Assembly (NCBI GenBank): GCA_964023275.1
Contig: OZ029927.1
Coordinates: forward strand, 1,845,715-1,909,714
Length of the DNA: 64,000 nucleotides
Direction of reading: 5' to 3'
Source of the DNA: Norana najaformis
Taxonomy: Eukaryota > Annelida > Clitellata > Crassiclitellata > Hormogastridae
Shown: positions 61,449-64,000 of the stretch, one piece after another
How positions within the stretch are numbered: position 1 is the stretch's first letter
Layout: each line of letters begins with the position of its first letter
Program-made: the position numbers and the translations under genes
The notes under the pieces: generated by a model
The model's input: only the letters and a program-made list of their open reading frames with translations
Databases searched by the model: none
What the model was told of the DNA's origin: nothing

Positions 61449-64000
61449 CTGGCCAACAGAAAAAATTTTTTTTCTTGTTGCCTTCGGTTTTAGAACTGTT
61501 ATTGGGGTAATTTTGAGCGCTGATTCAGAAAATGTCATTGGATTGAGTGCATCAGGTCTAGTTTCTGAGATATCGTCGATTTTGTAAAGAAAACCCAGTC
61601 CACTCTTTAAACGATGTCTTTGGCAAAACTAAAATGTCATAATAAGCTTTATTTATGGCTAATTATAATTCTTGCTGATTCATATAATGCCTACATCCTT
61701 ATAATGTAAAATCAGCATATCTTGCCGCGTGCTGAGATATTGCTGATTCAACGAAATAACTATTCCGTAGCTTACAGCTTACTCAGCACTAAATTCATGG
61801 CCTCATTTAGAATTTATTTGTGCTTATACAGCGTTTCATGGTTTCGAACTATGTAAATAGATTATGCTGAAGTCAGCATTTATAGCCTATATAAACCGCC
61901 TTCTGAAAGCTAGGGAAAAAGTCGTCTTAGGGCATATTAAGAGTTGGTCGCAAGAACAATCTGTGAATGTGAACATTAAATAACTACATGTTCTTACTAT
62001 TTTTTAGGTTAGTCACTTAATTCCTCAGATGCGAACATCCTTAAGGTTATGGCTACTTCCAGACGGAGCTGCATTAACCATCCAGACATATTCTGCTACA
62101 TTTGTGGGGAATACACACTAAAAGCAAACAGGAAACCGATTTCTGAGTTTGTAAATAGAGCATATGTAGGTTATTTTGGTGTCAAACTTGGAGATCAAGA
62201 TAAGCAATGGGCTCCTCATACAGTATGCAAAACTTGTATTGAACAATTGCGCCACTAGACAATTGGAAAGAGAAGCTGCCTGAAATTTGGTGTACCGATG
62301 GTTTGGAGGGAACCGATAAACCACTTCGACGACTGTTACTTTTGTATGGTTAATATCATAGGCATCAATCGAAATAATCGTCACAAGTTGTCTTACCCTG
62401 ATATACCTTCAGCCAGGAGACCTGTTCCGCATTCGGATATTGTACCAGTTCCACCTTTTCGCGAACTACCTCAGCTCTCAGACGATGAGACTTGCATGTC
62501 CAATATCGGACAAGATGACGAAAGTGAAGAAAGTGGGGGCAGTGACAGTGATTTCCAATCAACTTCACACAGTGAACGTTTTGACCAAAAAGAGTTGAGT
62601 GATCTGATCAGGGACTTAAATCTTTCCAAACAGTCCTCTGAATTGCTTGCGTCCAGACTAAAGGAAAAGAATGCACTTCAGCCTGGAACGAAAATTACAA
62701 TTTATAGAAACAGAGAAAAGGATTTGCTGCCATTCTTTACCGAAGACAACAACCTAGTATTCTGTAATGACATCAGCAACTTATTGAAGAAAATTGGTCT
62801 GTCGGATTACAGCCCAGATGAGTGGCGTCTTTTTATCGACAGTTCAAAACGTAGTCTGAAATGTGTGCTTTTAAATAACGGCAACAAATTTGGTTCTATT
62901 CCAATCGGTCACTCCACCAGGATGAAAGAAGAGTACAATGCCATCTCTTTATTACTGGAAAAGATAAAATACAAAGAACATCAATGGGTAATTTGTGTAG
63001 ACTTGAAGATGGTAAATTTCCTCCTTGGTCAACAAAGTGGCTACACAAAGTATCCCTGCTTTTTGTGTCTTTGGGACAGTAGAGCCAAGCATGAACATTG
63101 GACAAGAAAAGATTGGCCTTCGAGGAAAGACATGGTGGTTGGAGCTCAAAATGTAATCAAGGAATCTTTGGTGGCACGAGATAGGATCATACTGCCACCA
63201 CTACATATAAAGCTAGGCCTGATGAAACAATTTGTCAGGGCTTTGAATAAAGAAGGTTCATGCTTCGAATACATAGTACACAAGTTACCAGGAATTACAA
63301 TGGAAAAATTGAAGGCTGGAATCTTCGATGGTCCACAGATCAGGCAACTTATGAATGACCCACTTTTCATACCATCAGTGATTGAAATCGAATCTTGTGC
63401 CTGGTCTTCCTTTGTTCTTGTAACTAAAAATTTTCTTGGCAACAAGAAGGCAGACAATTATGCACAACTAGTAGAGGATATGCTTCTTCATTTCAACAAG
63501 CTTGGCTGCAACATGAGCATTAAAGTCCATTATCTCCACAGTCACTTAGATCGCTTTCCAGAGAATCTTGGTGACTTCAGCGAAGAGCAAGGTGAAAGAT
63601 TTCACCAAGACATCAAAACAATGGAAAATCGATATCAAGGAAGATGGGATGCACACATGATGGCAGACTATTGCTGGAATATTATGCGCGATTGTTCCGG
63701 CAGATGCCACACTCGGAAATCGTACAAAAGGAGCTTCTTCGGTGTCGAATGACTTGAAATTTTTATAACAAACTTGTTCTGTTTGGTATCACATAAGTAC
63801 AGTTTCAGGTACTACCATTTTCTTTTAAGTATTTGTATTATTATGTTTATTTAGTGTATCACATAATAAATTGAGCACTACATAATTATAGCTATAGCCT
63901 TATGTCTTATGGGCGAGCAGAGGCAAAGACTGGTATATGGCATAATGTTCTATATCTCGAAAACTAGACCTGCTGGGAGAAAACTGGTGCCTTTTCTGGA
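61449..64000 (+). mobile_element. DNA transposon-like element, right end outside the window
   Basis: CACTGGCCAACAGAAAAAAT at about 61449 is the probable left end. CAGGTCTAGTTTCTGAGATA at 61553 reappears reverse-complemented at about 63953-63972 (CAGGTCTAGTTTTCGAGATA on the other strand). Flanking text also agrees in inverted orientation: TTCAGAAAATG at the left, TTCCAGAAAAGG reading in from the right edge. One long coding frame lies between the repeats. The outer right terminus, and so the target duplication, is not in view. This arrangement is that of a cut-and-paste transposon. Confidence 0.6.
62049..63752 (+). pseudogene. Transposase-like protein of an uncharacterised family, one in-frame TAG
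   Basis: A single frame of 568 codons runs from ATG 62049 to TGA 63752, broken only by TAG at 62256-62258 (codon 70), where Trp (TGG) would fit the sequence. The N-terminus has a zinc-binding pattern (CYIC at 16-19, CKTC about 40 residues on) and GDQDKQWAPHTVC. Then PMVWREPINHFDDCYFC and an acidic/Ser-rich hinge follow. The C-terminal half has CVDLKMVNFLLG, YPCFLCLWDSRAKHEHW, HYLHSHLDRFPENLGDF and SEEQGERFHQDIK. A conserved Asp, a CxxC, an HxxH-like segment and a later Glu are compatible with a DDE-type nuclease, but this is inference. I recall similar proteins as uncharacterised multi-copy predictions in arthropods and other invertebrates. The frame could be a recent pseudogene, or use readthrough. 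Confidence 0.6.

Overview
This 64 kb window is nuclear DNA of a metazoan, most likely a marine invertebrate. The genes are split by GT-AG introns, and one intron appears to be GC-AG. The spacers are rich in degenerate LINE fragments, tRNA-derived SINEs and microsatellites. The proteins are animal families: an ACK-type tyrosine kinase, a heterotrimeric G-protein beta subunit and an MS4A/CD20-type four-pass membrane protein. I cannot name the species. There is no sign of bacterial, organellar or viral genome organisation.

Layout. 1-7345: spacer with old LINE and SINE pieces and one possible terminal exon near 3.7-3.9 kb. 7346-24867 (+): an ACK/TNK2-like kinase in 16 coding exons (about 1263 aa; SAM-like, kinase, SH3, CRIB, long Ser-rich linker, UBA). 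24868-34001: intergenic, with a tandem repeat at the TNK2 stop codon, a long (TA)n tract and LINE/SINE pieces. 34002-41502 (-): complete G-beta in 8 coding exons, 341 aa, with a candidate promoter near 43.7-43.8 kb. 43.8-44.9 kb: repeats and a 146-bp-arm near-perfect palindrome. 44934-48510 (-): two tandem copies of an F-box-like/beta-propeller-like locus, both apparently broken. 48.5-54.5 kb: microsatellites and several isolated exon-like segments, including a possible small gene behind a TATA box at 52284. 55695-58736 (-): a four-exon MS4A-like gene, 254 aa. 58.7-61.4 kb: SINEs and microsatellites. About 61449 to beyond the window end (+): an apparent DNA transposon with inverted repeats, carrying a 568-codon frame interrupted by one in-frame TAG.

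TNK2 (a Cdc42 effector kinase) and G-beta (a signal transducer at the plasma membrane) are both signalling genes, but nothing in the sequence shows them to be co-regulated. Exon boundaries were set by hand from splice consensus, reading-phase agreement and family similarity. No database search was run.
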